This document shows, piece by piece, positions 61,740-62,000 of a stretch of 62,000 nucleotides of DNA. The notes beneath the pieces were generated by a model. The model was given only the letters and a program-made list of their open reading frames with translations, ran no database searches and had not been told where the DNA came from. Each line of letters opens with the position of its first letter. Position 1 is the first letter of the stretch. Source of the stretch: Chrysomallon squamiferum (taxonomy: Eukaryota; Mollusca; Gastropoda; Neomphalida; Peltospiridae); the NCBI GenBank assembly GCA_012295275.1, contig CM022673.1:19273810-19335809 (forward strand). The letters run 5' to 3'. A program made the translations under genes and the position numbers.

Positions 61740-62000
61740 GTAAGGACATGCGAAATTGATTTGTGATTTGTAGAGGTGTGGGGAATAAAAAGTAAAAGAA
61801 AACGAAATGAAACAATAAAAAGAAAAAAGAAAAGAAAAAAAATATATAGAGTGTACAAAGAGGTATTCTTCTGAATCCACACGGCAGGGAAATAGCCGAC
61901 GACTGTTACCTAATGTGATACTGATATTCATTCATTTGATCGTACTTAAAACACTAAAGTCTTTCTTATATTTTCGAGATGAATAACCTATATTATTAAT

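Larger units (their letters stand above)
59227..62000 (+). repeat. 3.27-kb tandem unit, copy 3 (truncated by the window)
   Basis: The third copy starts as the others and is still matching when the sequence ends. Its eighth exon would lie about 50 bases past the edge. Units 2 and 3 share changes against unit 1, so they are the closer pair. Confidence 0.97.

Noticed and set aside
52682-62000. Regularly spaced repeats read as a CRISPR-like array
   Set aside because: The period is 3.27 kb, the units contain spliced exons and the DNA is clearly eukaryotic.

Overview
The window is animal nuclear DNA: strongly AT-rich, packed with microsatellites, and with GT-AG introns throughout. Almost all the coding capacity I can support belongs to one very large plus-strand gene that starts near 11.87 kb and runs off the right edge. 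A mollusc, most likely a cephalopod such as an octopus, fits the repeat-rich, long-intron, domain-shuffled character. That assignment is an impression from composition and architecture, not a demonstrated match.

I joined 79 exons by splice sites and reading frame (11872 to 61739). Every junction keeps frame, and the joined length is 9153 nt, exactly 3051 codons. The predicted protein has a signal peptide, an EMI domain, an EGF-like domain and a TB (8-Cys)-like domain. Three VWD-C8-TIL assemblies, four LDLa repeats and a first copy of an unrecognised module with a cysteine near each end follow. Two nearly identical LDLa exons come next, then alternating Ser/Thr/Pro linkers and further copies of the module. 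The N-terminal half, EMI then three VWD-C8-TIL then LDLa, resembles SCO-spondin. The rest is mucin-like and repetitive. The product is best described as a giant secreted SCO-spondin/mucin-like matrix or mucus glycoprotein.

Layout: 1-11.7 kb is non-genic, with a decayed Tc1-like transposase and microsatellites. A TATA box at 11729 precedes the first exon. 14.3-31.6 kb holds the EMI to third TIL region. 31.4-37.3 kb holds LDLa repeats and module A. 38.2-47.7 kb holds three modules of about 121 residues (B, C, D) with linkers, ending in a 538-bp tandem duplication that doubles one linker exon. 47.7-52.0 kb is mostly intron, with an antisense decayed LINE reverse transcriptase and an exon that has lost its splice acceptor. 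From 52.68 kb to the end there are three copies, the last cut off, of an eight-exon, 3.27-kb tandem unit that adds 232 residues per copy.

The most interesting signals are the repeated two-cysteine module with its conserved exon pattern, the young tandem expansion of the mucin region, and birth, duplication and death of frame-neutral linker exons visible side by side in one gene.
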